DNA of 64,000 bases, from the NCBI RefSeq assembly GCF_003369575.1, contig NZ_PIOC01000001.1:186001-250000 (forward strand), written 5' to 3'. The notes beneath the pieces were generated by a model, which made no database searches, was not told the origin of the DNA, and was given only the letters and a program-made list of their open reading frames with translations. The stretch is from Oceanobacillus arenosus (GTDB lineage Bacteria > Bacillota > Bacilli > Bacillales > Amphibacillaceae). This document shows, piece after piece, positions 40,891 through 49,370 of the stretch (position 1 is its first letter; every line of letters begins with the position of its first letter). The position numbers and the translations under genes are program-made.

Positions 40891-40989
40891 TTTTCCCCAT
40901 CCGTTCTTTTTAGGCTATTTTAACTTTTTAAGGCGAGAAGAATCCCAGTGAGTAAGTGGGAGATGAATCGCCTTCGGACAAGGGATGGC

Positions 40990-41142
40990 TTACTTGCCAT
41001 CTCGATTGTCCGACTGTTCGAGAGCATATTGGATGAGATAAATAATTGTTTGAGTTCGAGTTGTAAAACCCTTCTTCTCCTTAAACTCATCAATACGCTT
41101 CAATAACTCCTTTGGATAACGCATATTTAAAACTTGTGACAC
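40990..41142 (-). CDS. Small ribbon-helix-helix protein in the IS element
   Basis: About 50 residues: MSQVLNMRYPKELLKRIDEF, then KEKKGFTTRTQTIIYLIQYA, the beta-strand/helix/helix pattern of CopG/Arc-like DNA-binding proteins. I start it at GTG (41142) because AAGGAGG lies eight bases upstream; the longer reading adds an implausible Tyr/Ile-rich leader. It is divergent from tnpB within the element ends, so it may repress the element or be a captured antitoxin; no toxin partner is visible. Confidence 0.7.
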   Translation of the reverse strand: MSQVLNMRYPKELLKRIDEFKEKKGFTTRTQTIIYLIQYALEQSDNRDGK

Positions 41143-41225
41143 TTCATAATCCTCCTTGTATATTAAATGATACATGATATAATAATTGTATATCATAATA
41201 ATACACAATCAGGAGATAAAACACA

Positions 41226-42402
41226 ATATTAGTCAACAAGGCTTACAAGTTTCGAATATACCCAAATAAAAAGCAAATCGAGCTAATCAATAATACAATC
41301 GGTTCTACAAGGTTTGTCTTTAATTTCTTTCTTGGCAAACAGAAAGACAAAGATGCCTATTGGTATATCGCTGAAGAAATGGTTCAAAACGGTCAAATAT
41401 CAGCGAATGACTGGAAGGGTGAGTTTCTTAACAGGTACCAAACAGTATAAGAACTTCCTAACCTAAAAAAACAGTATCCTTTTTTGAAAGAAGTAGACAG
41501 TATTGCTTTGCAGAGGGCCCGCTGAAAACTTGTCGGATTCTTACGACAGATATTATAAAAAGCAGAATAAATATCCACGCTTCAAGTCTAAATTGAATCC
41601 TGTCCAGTCTTACACAACGAAGCATACAAACGGAAATATAGCAGTTATAGATAACTATGTTAAACTGCCTAAGCTTGGGTTGGTTCGCTTTGCCAAAAGT
41701 CGTGAAGTGAACGGGAAAATTTTGAGTGGAACAATTAGACCTAATCCTTCAGGAAAATACTTTGTTTCTATTGGAGCCGAAACCGAAGTATCAGAGTTAC
41801 CGAAAACCAGTTTGACTGTTGGTGTAGATGTCGGTCTAAAAGATTTTGCTATTCTTTCAGATGAAAAAATCTACTCGAATCCAAAGTTTTTCCGTTCTTT
41901 AGAGGAAAAATTAGCAAAAGCACAACGAATCATAAGTAGACGAACAGTAGGCAGTTCGAACTGGTATAAAGCGAAAATTAAAGTCGCACGTATCCACGAA
42001 AAGATTGTCAATGCACGCAAAGATCACTTAGACAAAATCTCTACTAATATTGTCAAAAACCACGACATTATTGGAATGGAAGATTTGTCAGTAAGCAATA
42101 TGTTAAAGAATCATCATTTGTCTAAAGCCATCAGTGAAGTATCATGGTCACAATTCAAAACAATGATCGAATACAAATCCAAATGGTATGGAAAACAAGT
42201 TGTCACTGTTGCGAAAAACTCCCCATCCAGTCAACTTTGTTCATGCTGTGGCTATCAAAACAAAGACGTTAAAAATCTTGGATTGCGTGAATGGGATTGT
42301 CCTAAATGTCATGCCCATCATGACAGAGATATTAACGCAAGTGTGAATCAAAAGAATGAAGCGATAAGACTTCTAACCGTCGGTGCGACGGGGTTAGCCT
42401 AA
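41226..42402 (+). pseudogene. tnpB: TnpB RNA-guided nuclease, broken N-terminus
   Basis: Reads NKAYKFRIYPNKKQIELINN at the start and [19 protein letters not shown] later, a standard TnpB. Three lesions are visible: ATA where the ATG should be (41226), an in-frame TAA at 41448-41450, and an extra base near 41516-41521 that shifts the frame. The last 299 codons are open from a TTG at 41503, with the RuvC residues ([27 protein letters not shown]) and the zinc ribbon (CSCCGY...CPKCH) intact. Full-length protein would be about 390 residues. Confidence 0.85.
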
Positions 42403-42486
42403 TCAATAACTAGTGGATACACTGGTGTTCTTAGGAATCTCCCACTACAATCAGCTTGTAAGAGCGATAAGTGGTGAAAAGTTCAA
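42300..42486 (+). ncRNA. Candidate omega/re-RNA at the tnpB 3' end
   Basis: In IS605-type elements the guide RNA overlaps the 3' end of tnpB and extends through the right end. The right-end stem here pairs CCACT (42442-42446) with AGTGG (42470-42474) and ends at AGTTCAA; the next bases (ATATATGATG) would be the guide. The assignment is by analogy; no expression can be seen. Confidence 0.35.
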
Positions 42487-42600
42487 TATATGATGTAATT
42501 ATATTATAGTTATAAAGAAACTTCCATGAACGACACGAATTTGTAATACTTCATTTATGAAAGTCAGCGCTGCTGAAATATTAAAAAAAAGAGGGACATT

Positions 42601-43449
42601 ATGAAAAATTGGCATGAAATTATCACTCATGAAACCTTCCGATATATGGATCATTCACTTGAAAAACAAATTAATTCAAAACCAAATACTGCTTTAACAT
42701 CATTTGCTGTAGATGATGCACTTGCGACCTCCGTAAGCAATGGGGAATCTGCCCCTGTGATACGATTATGGGTTCATCCTAAAACGGTCGTACTTGGGAT
42801 ACCAGATGCAAAGCTCCCTTATATTGACGAGGGAGTACCATTTTTAGCAGAACATGGCTATCATACTGTCATAAGAAATTCCGGTGGGCTTGCGGTCGTA
42901 TTGGATGAAGGAGTGCTCAATCTTTCGCTCGTCATTCCAGGTGTACACGATCTCACAATTCACGACTGCTATGAAGCGATGGTTAGTTTCGTGCAATATA
43001 TGCTTCGTGATCTAACCGATAAAATTGAAGCATATGAAATTGTCGGCTCTTATTGTCCAGGTGATTATGATTTAAGCATTAATGGCAAGAAGTTTGCAGG
43101 CATCTCACAAAGGCGAATTAAAGATGGTGCAGCAATTCAAATTTATTTAGATGTAGAAGGAAATAGTAAAGAGCGGACAGCACTCATTCGTGATTTTTAC
43201 AGTATCAGTAAAAAAGACGCTGAAACGAAATTTGTCTATCCCACTGTAGAGCCGAATGTTATGGCATCCCTATCAGAGTTACTCGGACTTGATTTAACTG
43301 TAAAGGAAATGAAAGAGCGAGTGTATGCTGCATTAAGGAATTTCAGTACAAAAATTGTTGTTGAGGATTTTTCTGATAGTGAGCTTGAGGTTTTCGAAAA
43401 GCGATATGCCCAGATGGTGAAGCGGAATGAAAAGATTGCTCAGATTTAG
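42601..43449 (+). CDS. lipL: Octanoyl-[GcvH]:protein N-octanoyltransferase
   Basis: Amidotransferase moving octanoyl from GcvH to E2 subunits in the Bacillus lipoate pathway (B. subtilis YwfL/LipL). 282 residues with the biotin/lipoate-ligase fold: RNSGGLAVVLDEGVLNLSLV, and the acyl-accepting Cys152 in VGSYCPGDYDLS followed by NGKKFAGISQRR with the conserved lysine. GAGGGA precedes the ATG. The IS element lies directly upstream, so promoter sequences may have been altered by the insertion. The locus with pta and hemQ matches B. subtilis. Confidence 0.94.
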   Translation: MKNWHEIITHETFRYMDHSLEKQINSKPNTALTSFAVDDALATSVSNGESAPVIRLWVHPKTVVLGIPDAKLPYIDEGVPFLAEHGYHTVIRNSGGLAVVLDEGVLNLSLVIPGVHDLTIHDCYEAMVSFVQYMLRDLTDKIEAYEIVGSYCPGDYDLSINGKKFAGISQRRIKDGAAIQIYLDVEGNSKERTALIRDFYSISKKDAETKFVYPTVEPNVMASLSELLGLDLTVKEMKERVYAALRNFSTKIVVEDFSDSELEVFEKRYAQMVKRNEKIAQI

Positions 43450-43501
43450 TCAGGTGTTTGATCAGAGCTAAACGTTCCAGCTCCAAACCCACTCACATCA
43501 A

Positions 43502-43543
43502 AAAGTGCTTGTACTAAAGTTTCTACTCTAGTACAAGCACTTT
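43502..43543. terminator. Bidirectional terminator between lipL and pta
   Basis: Perfect 15-bp arms AAAGTGCTTGTACTA (43502-43516) and TAGTACAAGCACTTT (43529-43543) between the convergent lipL and pta genes. Confidence 0.85.
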
Positions 43544-43554
43544 AACATACAGTT

Positions 43555-44535
43555 TTATTCAGCTGCTACTGCTTGAGATGCAGTAATGATCGCTAAGTTA
43601 AATACATCTTCAGCATTACATCCGCGTGATAGATCGTTAACTGGTTTGTTTAATCCTTGTAAAATAGGACCAACAGCTTCGAACCCACCTAAACGTTGTG
43701 CAATTTTATAGCCGATGTTTCCTGCTTCAAGACTTGGGAAAACAAATACGTTTGCATCCCCTTTAATCACTGAATCTGGCGCTTTTTTCTCAGCAACACT
43801 TGGTACGAATGCAGCGTCAAATTGGAATTCACCATCAATGACAAGTGATGCATCTTTTTCTTTTGCAAGCTTCAATGCGTCTGCAACTTTTTCTGTTTCC
43901 TCGGATTTAGCTGATCCCTTCGTTGAGAAGCTAAGCATTGCAACACGTGGATCAATATCAAATAGTTTAGCTGTTACAGCACTCTCTGCTGCAATCTCTG
44001 CTAAATCTTGGCTGTCAGGAGCAATATTGATTGCACAATCTGCAAACACATATTTCTCATCATCACGAACCATGATAAATACTCCAGAAGTTTTCTTAAG
44101 GCCTTCTTTTGTTTTAATGATTTGTAATGCAGGACGAACAGTATCTGAAGTTGAATGTGCAGCACCACTTACTAAACCATCTGCTTTGTCCATATAAACT
44201 AGCATCGTTCCGAAGTAATTTTCATCAAGCAGGATTTTACGTGCATCCTCTTCTGTTGCTTTCCCTTTACGGCGCTCAACAAATGCAGCAACCATCGCAT
44301 CGAATTCTGCATAATCTGCTGGATCGATGACTGTAAGTGAGGATACATCAACACCTAGCGAATCTGCTTTCTTGCTAACTTCTTCTTTATTCCCAATTAG
44401 AATTGGCTCAACAATTCCTTCTGCGCTTAGTTTACTAGCTGCAGTCAAGATTCGTTCATCTAAACCTTCTGGAAATACAATTTTTTTATTTTTCGATGAA
44501 ACTTTTGTTGTTAATTGATCAAATAGCTGGCTCAT
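43555..44535 (-). CDS. pta: Phosphate acetyltransferase
   Basis: Converts acetyl-CoA and phosphate to acetyl phosphate and CoA for overflow metabolism. 326 residues, the short single-domain form. Family motifs KIVFPEGLDERILTAA, GAAHSTSDTVRPALQI, MLSFSTKGSAKSEETEKV and FVFPSLEAGNIGYKIAQRLGG (given in part) and GPILQGLNKPVNDLSRG are intact. Convergent with lipL and divergent from hemQ, as in B. subtilis. Confidence 0.97.
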   Translation of the reverse strand: MSQLFDQLTTKVSSKNKKIVFPEGLDERILTAASKLSAEGIVEPILIGNKEEVSKKADSLGVDVSSLTVIDPADYAEFDAMVAAFVERRKGKATEEDARKILLDENYFGTMLVYMDKADGLVSGAAHSTSDTVRPALQIIKTKEGLKKTSGVFIMVRDDEKYVFADCAINIAPDSQDLAEIAAESAVTAKLFDIDPRVAMLSFSTKGSAKSEETEKVADALKLAKEKDASLVIDGEFQFDAAFVPSVAEKKAPDSVIKGDANVFVFPSLEAGNIGYKIAQRLGGFEAVGPILQGLNKPVNDLSRGCNAEDVFNLAIITASQAVAAE

Positions 44536-44631
44536 CTTTTACCTCCAATATTGATTTGCTAAATTTAGCACACACTAATGATATAGGATTTAGGTTGTAA
44601 TTTAAAGCAAATACATTTTAACAGAAAATTT

Positions 44632-44660
44632 TTGACAAAGAATCGACAACTGACTAAAAT
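44632..44660 (+). promoter_or_regulatory. Sigma-A-type promoter of hemQ
   Basis: A perfect TTGACA (44632-44637) and TAAAAT (44655-44660) are 17 bp apart on the plus strand, about 100 bases upstream of the hemQ start. Confidence 0.75.
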
Positions 44661-44761
44661 AGCTGGAAAGGTGAGTACTTACCTATGAATAGATTACCCC
44701 AATTATGCTATAGTAAAAACAGACACAAAATAAGTTTTGTTAAATACAAGGAGTGATTATC

Positions 44762-45511
44762 TTGGCTGAAGCAGTAGTAACCATGGATGGTTGGTGTACG
44801 CTACATGATACACGTACATTCGACTGGTCTTCATGGAAAATGACATCGGAACAAGAAAGATCCGAAGCAGTAGCAGAATTTGAACAATTAATGACAAAAT
44901 GGGATATGACCGAGGAAGATAAAAACGGCAGTCAAACCCTTTATAAAGTAGTTGGCAATAAAGCTGATCTACTATTTATTTTCCTACGCCCTACAATGGA
45001 CGAGCTAGAGGAAATTAAACGTGAAATCAATAAATCAAAAATCGGCGATTATTTAATTCCAGGATATTCTTATGTATCCATCGTTGAAATGACGATGCAT
45101 AACCCAATGGATGGAGGTAGAGACCGTGTATTAGATCCAAAAGTAGAAGCACGCTTAAAGCCAATCTTACCTAAATGGGAACATGCTTGTTTCTATCCAA
45201 TGGCTCGTCGTCGCAATGAGGAAGCAAACTGGTTTGCTATCGATAAGGCAGAGAGAACGAGATTACTTTATGATCACGGGATGACGGGTCGCAAATATGC
45301 TGGAAAAGTGAAGGAAATCATCACAGGCTCGATAGGACTTGATGAATGGGAATGGGGCGTAACTTTATTCGCTCATGATCCACTAGAGTTTAAGAAGATT
45401 GTTTATGAAATGCGTTTTGATGAAGTAACAGCGAAATACGGTGAGTTTGGCGATTTTATTATCGGTAATCATTTAGCAAAAGAGGCAGTTGCATCATACT
45501 TTGCACTGTAA
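44762..45511 (+). CDS. hemQ: Coproheme decarboxylase
   Basis: Final step of the Gram-positive coproporphyrin-dependent heme pathway: decarboxylates coproheme III to heme b. Chlorite-dismutase fold, 249 residues. From the TTG at 44762 (AAGGAG eight bases upstream) the radical-forming Tyr145 (HACFYPMARR) and the axial heme ligand His172 (LLYDHGMTGRKY) fall at or near the numbers known in homologues, which supports this start over the GTG at 44753. A repeat element starts right after the stop codon. Confidence 0.96.
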   Translation: MAEAVVTMDGWCTLHDTRTFDWSSWKMTSEQERSEAVAEFEQLMTKWDMTEEDKNGSQTLYKVVGNKADLLFIFLRPTMDELEEIKREINKSKIGDYLIPGYSYVSIVEMTMHNPMDGGRDRVLDPKVEARLKPILPKWEHACFYPMARRRNEEANWFAIDKAERTRLLYDHGMTGRKYAGKVKEIITGSIGLDEWEWGVTLFAHDPLEFKKIVYEMRFDEVTAKYGEFGDFIIGNHLAKEAVASYFAL

Positions 45512-45692
45512 ACAAAGGCGGAAGCCGCCCGTTTAGTGACGTACGGACTGCGCCCCTGCAGTTTGGGGTGGTTCGACGTGTCGAACATTCCTTCGTAGGA
45601 GATAAAGGAACCACGATGAGCGAAAGCGGTTGACTTAGATTACGGAGGTGAGGGAAGTCTCGCTAGGAGCACGGGCGCTGAAGCTAGACGGG
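45512..45692 (+). repeat. Intergenic repeat family A, copy 2
   Basis: Begins directly after the hemQ stop codon with CAAAGGCGGAAGCCGCCCG and matches copy 1 (3368-3600) in the same sense relative to the upstream gene. It includes the inner palindrome GTTCGACGTGTCGAAC missing from copy 1, then blocks TAGGAGATAAAGGAACCACG and GGAGGTGAGGGAAGTCTCGC. It lies between hemQ and the hemQ terminator. Confidence 0.8.
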
Positions 45693-45706
45693 GCCTCTCC
45701 TGAAAG

Positions 45707-45744
45707 AAAGCCATGCTGTGATAAAAGACAGCATGGCTTTTTTT
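45707..45744 (+). terminator. Rho-independent terminator of hemQ
   Basis: Perfect 13-bp arms AAAGCCATGCTGT (45707-45719) and ACAGCATGGCTTT (45728-45740) followed by T-run on the plus strand. Confidence 0.92.
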
Positions 45745-45844
45745 AGTTATTATTTCCTTTGTCCTCACATACATATAATTATTGAGTTAAGCAATATAGA
45801 AAAGGAAGCATTCGCTGAAACACAATAATTAGGAGGTTTTTTAT

Positions 45845-46324
45845 ATGAGCGAGAATCAAGAAGGTTCAAACCAGAATTCAGCGCAAGGACTAAGCCAGCA
45901 GCAATTTCCAAGCCAAAACCCATATCAGCCATACCCTTACTACTATTACCCACAAACATCACAAGCATATTATCCAGCATATCCAACGAGACAATTTCCA
46001 TTACCGTCACAGCAGCAGCAAAACCAATCCACTGGGGGGCAAGGACAGCTTCCTGTACAACAATCCTATATTGAGAATATTTTACGTCTCAATAAAGGGA
46101 AGCTTGCAACGGTTCATATGACCTTTGAAGGTGGCCATCAGAAAACATTCAAAGGAATTATTGAAGCCGCCGGTCGCGATCATATCGTCCTAAGCGAAAC
46201 CGCAACAGGAAGACGCGTTCTACTACTGATGGTGTACCTAGATTACGTTACATTTGACGAAGAAATTAATTATTCTTACCCGTTTGGGAGTAGCCAGCAA
46301 TTAACGACACAACCACCTAGATAA
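45845..46324 (+). CDS. gerQ: Spore coat/germination protein GerQ
   Basis: 159 residues (B. subtilis YwdL). The N-terminal half is low-complexity, rich in Gln, Pro and Tyr (QPYPYYYYPQTSQAYYPAYP), followed by the conserved domain SYIENILRLNKGKLATVHMT ... RDHIVLSETATGRRVLLLMV. GerQ is needed for localising the cortex lytic enzyme CwlJ and is cross-linked by transglutaminase through lysines. TAGGAGG lies upstream of the ATG at 45845. Presumably mother-cell expressed; I could not confirm a sigma-K box. Confidence 0.93.
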   Translation: MSENQEGSNQNSAQGLSQQQFPSQNPYQPYPYYYYPQTSQAYYPAYPTRQFPLPSQQQQNQSTGGQGQLPVQQSYIENILRLNKGKLATVHMTFEGGHQKTFKGIIEAAGRDHIVLSETATGRRVLLLMVYLDYVTFDEEINYSYPFGSSQQLTTQPPR

Positions 46325-46340
46325 TTTTAAGAAGAAAAAA

Positions 46341-46374
46341 GGATGATACAGCAACCTTACTGTGTCATCCTTTT
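46341..46374 (+). terminator. Terminator of gerQ
   Basis: Eleven-bp arms GGATGATACAG (46341-46351) and CTGTGTCATCC (46360-46370), one G-U pair, followed by TTTT. Confidence 0.85.
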
Positions 46375-46407
46375 CATCCATTTTTCACTATACTAAGGAG
46401 CGATAAC

Positions 46408-46659
46408 ATGCGACACCCTTATGAAAAGTTTGCTCGAATCGAACTTATTTCACTTGTCATTGTTATCCTGTTTGGCTTAATCGCACTTATTCAGGGGTTC
46501 CTTATCCTTATCTTCTTTTCTCTCTATCTCATAGCTCTGAGCTTAGTTTGTGACGCGCTGCTCCATCTGTACTTCCGAAACTCGCAGCAGGCGGGCAAAC
46601 AGATTCTTCGAGCCGTAATGCTATTTATCTTTGCAACCTATCTTCTGTTCGCATTATAA
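46408..46659 (+). CDS. Small hypothetical membrane protein
   Basis: 83 residues with two to three predicted transmembrane helices (about 12-32, 33-51 and 64-82) and a short basic N-terminus (MRHPYEKFARIE). AAGGAG lies eight bases before the ATG, so it is a credible gene. I do not recognise a family. It is convergent with ywdK and the two stop codons overlap in the palindrome TTATAA. Confidence 0.7.
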   Translation: MRHPYEKFARIELISLVIVILFGLIALIQGFLILIFFSLYLIALSLVCDALLHLYFRNSQQAGKQILRAVMLFIFATYLLFAL

Positions 46660-47022
46660 ATTTCGCATTACAGCAATTCCAAGCAGGACCCAACCAATTA
46701 AAAACGCTACCCCACCAATTGGCGTAATCATCCCAAAAGTTTTAACGGATGTAACGGAATAGAGGTATAGACTTCCTGAAAATATAATAATCCCTACTAA
46801 GAACATCCAACCTGCCCATTGAAGGCCACCACTCTGGAACTTAGCTAAAAGCAATCCTGTTACAAATAATGCCATCGTATGGAACATTTGATAATCTACT
46901 GCCGTATTCCATGTGCCAATTTGCTTTTCAGTAACTTTTCCTTCTAAACCATGTGCACCAAATGCTCCAAGTGCAACTGCAATAAACCCGTTAATTGCCC
47001 CAAAAATTAAAAATAATTTCAT
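46654..47022 (-). CDS. ywdK: DUF423 membrane protein (YwdK)
   Basis: 122-residue protein with four transmembrane helices; starts MKLFLIFGAINGFIAVALGA and has the family motif GAFGAHGLEGK. ATG at 47022 with GGGAG nine bases upstream. Function unknown across the family. The stop codon overlaps that of the convergent small membrane gene. In B. subtilis it is next to gerQ (ywdL). Confidence 0.9.
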   Translation of the reverse strand: MKLFLIFGAINGFIAVALGAFGAHGLEGKVTEKQIGTWNTAVDYQMFHTMALFVTGLLLAKFQSGGLQWAGWMFLVGIIIFSGSLYLYSVTSVKTFGMITPIGGVAFLIGWVLLGIAVMRNL

Positions 47023-47042
47023 ACCCAATTGCTCCCATCTAA

Positions 47043-47333
47043 TTAAAAGTCAAAAATAGAGCCGCCATTCGCTTCTTTCTCATCATCAATCACAGTCTTT
47101 TTTAATTGACCTTGACTACCGATCATAGCCTTTAATTCTGCTTCAGAAATCCCATCAGAAACCTTACTTTTTGTAATAACTGCAGGCACCGGCTCTTCTT
47201 CTATAAATAAATCACATAACACCTTCACATTTGAAATATGACGTACCATTGTATCGTGATTTTGTTGATTTTCCTTTGCCAAATTCAATTCATCGATCAT
47301 CTTTTTTATGATCGTATTATTTTCTACTGCCAA
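47043..47333 (-). CDS. ywdI: DUF5327/YwdI family protein
   Basis: 96-residue soluble protein starting at TTG (47333) with GAGGAG eight bases upstream. Helical N-terminus (NNTIIKKMIDELNLAKENQ), then a short disordered acidic part ending GGSIFDF. Function unknown; the ywdI-ywdK pair is conserved in Bacillus. It marks the end of clear synteny with B. subtilis. Confidence 0.82.
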   Translation of the reverse strand: MAVENNTIIKKMIDELNLAKENQQNHDTMVRHISNVKVLCDLFIEEEPVPAVITKSKVSDGISEAELKAMIGSQGQLKKTVIDDEKEANGGSIFDF

Positions 47334-47630
47334 TCAAACCACTCCTCAAACAAAAACTTTAAAGCTTATTCTATTATAGCATGATTGGTTTTAGATTTAA
47401 TATGAAAAGGGTTTACCGGAGATTAGATTGATGACGGTGCGCTATCATCACTTAGATAACTTACTAAGTTGACCATTAATAAGATTGCATTCAAGGTAAT
47501 ATTTTATAAAAGCCTGTCGCTTTTCCTTCACAGTTCTTATAGGCAACTTCATTAATATGATGTGAAATCAATGCAAAAAGCCGAGTACCATAACATATGC
47601 AATCGACTTTTATATACCTATATTCTACTA

Positions 47631-47942
47631 TTACACCATGTTTCCTATCAAATTAAGAACGCATCGCTCCATAATATTTTCAGTAATTATAACAACTTCG
47701 GTAGTTAGCTCCACAGGGCGGAAATCCGGGTCTATGCATTTGTCCCAGTATTGCAAATGGATTTTATCAATCCAGTTCTCTGACTCTTCTACCCCCTGTC
47801 CACCCTCATCTTGAATGGAGTACCAGTATAACCACTCATTACCCGCATAGCAGACTAAAGTTATAATTAAAAAGCTTGCCCATAGACAAGAGTCTATCGG
47901 ACTAGCCTTTTTACTGTTTTCTTCTATTTCTAATAAAAAGAA
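47631..47942 (-). pseudogene. Unrecognised ORF remnant without a start codon
   Basis: An open frame ends at 47631 and reads LIITLVCYAGNEWLYWYS, then IQDEGGQGVEESENWIDKIH and LQYWDKCIDPDFRPVELTTE. Composition is protein-like, with a hydrophobic segment followed by a Trp-rich soluble part, as in a secreted or lipoprotein. There is no ATG, GTG or TTG before the hydrophobic part and the frame overlaps the 3' end of the DedA gene. Probably the tail of a gene whose start was deleted. The rest of 47334-47630 shows nothing I can identify. Confidence 0.45.
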
Positions 47943-48519
47943 TCATAAATATGACAAGATTAACGCCCAAGATAAGATAAACTATATTTGAATACGTACC
48001 AAAATAGCCGAGAATATCATTCCAAGAAGCTCCTAACGCTGCTCCTGCACTCACTAATATCGTATTCCAAATTATCGTCCCGATCGTCGTTAACAATAAG
48101 AATCTTCCTACATTCATATGAGCCATCCCAGCTGGAATGGAAATTAAACTCCTAATTAATGGGACAAGTCTGCCGAAAAATACGGCCCAGCTCCCAAATT
48201 TATTAAACCAAGCATTTGCCTTATGAATGTCCTTCTCCGTTAATCGTAAAATATGTCCCCATCTTTCGACGATTTTTTCCAACCGTTCCACGTCGAGTAA
48301 TGTCCCAATGCTGTAAAGAATAACTGCACCTGCAACGGAACCAAAGGTAGAAATGGCAATTACCCCTAAGATACTCATATTCGTAGTTGTTGTCATAAAG
48401 CCCCCAAACGTTAAAATAACTTCTGAAGGAATTGGGGGAAACACATTCTCTAATGTTATCAAAATAAAAATACCAATATATCCAAATGAATTCATTACAT
48501 CTATAATCCAGTTTTCCAT
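47911..48519 (-). CDS. DedA family membrane protein
   Basis: 202 residues, VTT/SNARE-associated domain. The reentrant-loop motif ENVFPPIPSEVIL lies near residue 25 and the signature FGRLVPLIRSLISIPAGMA near residue 115, both diagnostic of DedA. Family members transport lipid carriers such as undecaprenyl phosphate (B. subtilis UptA) or affect membrane homeostasis. GGGGAG precedes the ATG. Neighbouring TVP38 protein has the same fold, an unusual pairing. Confidence 0.9.
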   Translation of the reverse strand: MENWIIDVMNSFGYIGIFILITLENVFPPIPSEVILTFGGFMTTTTNMSILGVIAISTFGSVAGAVILYSIGTLLDVERLEKIVERWGHILRLTEKDIHKANAWFNKFGSWAVFFGRLVPLIRSLISIPAGMAHMNVGRFLLLTTIGTIIWNTILVSAGAALGASWNDILGYFGTYSNIVYLILGVNLVIFMILFIRNRRKQ

Positions 48520-48703
48520 TTATATTCTCCCCGCTGCCGTAACTTTCAGTTACTTTAAAATTTTCGAGTCCTTTGTCACCACATTCATAATAGAATTAAC
48601 ATCCCGATATCAATCAATCCAATAAAGCCTTTCTATCAAACGGCTTCTTTTGATGACTTGAAAATAATAATACCTTCATAACTCGATGCTCCCTTGGATC
48701 AAA

Positions 48704-49303
48704 TTATTTAATGAAATTCATAAGATAGTTTACTACTGTCGTCATGCCTATACTATATACAGCAATTGTTAAAGGTTTTCCCAGTAGAATAATCGTAACG
48801 AATTTTTTAAATTTCATTTTGGTCAAACCTGCAATGTAACAAAGAATATCATCTGGTGCAACAGGGAAAAAAATAGCACACGCAAAAATTTTTTCAAACT
48901 TATTGCCTTTTTCAATCCAACCCGTGTATTTTTCATAAGTTTTTTCTTTTATCAAGCTTTTAACAAGTAGAACTCCGTACTTTCTTGAAAGAATAAATAC
49001 AAGTATGGAACCCATACAAATCCCCACATAGTTATATAAAAACCCCATCCATGGTCCAAAAATAATAACGCCTGCCACACAACCAATAGCTCCTGGTAAA
49101 ATAGGGAAAATGACTTGAACCATTTGAACTACCACGAATATAAACGGAGCCCAAAGTCCAAAACCAATAATAAATTGTTTTAACGTTTCTGTAGAGTCAA
49201 ATAGTCCTTTCTGATATCCATAAAATAGTAGGATTGCGATCACGATCATCCCTATAGCGGTAGAAAAATTCATTAAGTACCAAACGAAATTTTTATGATT
49301 CAT
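48704..49303 (-). CDS. TVP38/TMEM64 family membrane protein
   Basis: About 200 residues, VTT domain with five to six helices. Diagnostic segments are PILPGAIGCVAGVIIFGP and FPVAPDDILCYIAGLTKM. I start at the ATG at 49303 (GGAG upstream); in-frame ATGs at 49324-49330 are also possible. In many Firmicutes such genes sit with glycosyltransferases, and a broken glycosyltransferase lies just upstream here. Lipid or polyprenol transport is inferred from the fold. Confidence 0.88.
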   Translation of the reverse strand: MNHKNFVWYLMNFSTAIGMIVIAILLFYGYQKGLFDSTETLKQFIIGFGLWAPFIFVVVQMVQVIFPILPGAIGCVAGVIIFGPWMGFLYNYVGICMGSILVFILSRKYGVLLVKSLIKEKTYEKYTGWIEKGNKFEKIFACAIFFPVAPDDILCYIAGLTKMKFKKFVTIILLGKPLTIAVYSIGMTTVVNYLMNFIK

Positions 49304-49370
49304 ATTTTCTCCGACTTCCATCATATTCATAATCCCTTCATGAAAAGTAACGTAATATCCTTAAAAATCA

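Larger units (their letters stand above)
40930..42486 (+). mobile_element. Decayed IS605/IS1341-type element with tnpB and an RHH gene
   Basis: Carries a tnpB pseudogene and a divergent ribbon-helix-helix gene between structured ends. The left end (40930-40974) is a nested hairpin (AAGGCGA/TCGCCTT around TCCCA/TGGGA); a second hairpin (CGGACAA...TTGTCCG) covers the RHH stop. AGTGGGAGAT (40955-40964) is repeated inverted as ATCTCCCACT at 42437-42446. The right end finishes near AAAAGTTCAA (42477-42486). TTTAA just left of the left end could be the target motif. No tnpA is present. Exact ends are inferred. Confidence 0.7.

Noticed and set aside
42474-42520. lipL promoter with its -35 box from the IS right end (TTCAAT, then TATAGT)
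   Set aside because: Spacing is acceptable but the -35 match is poor; not strong enough to list as a promoter.
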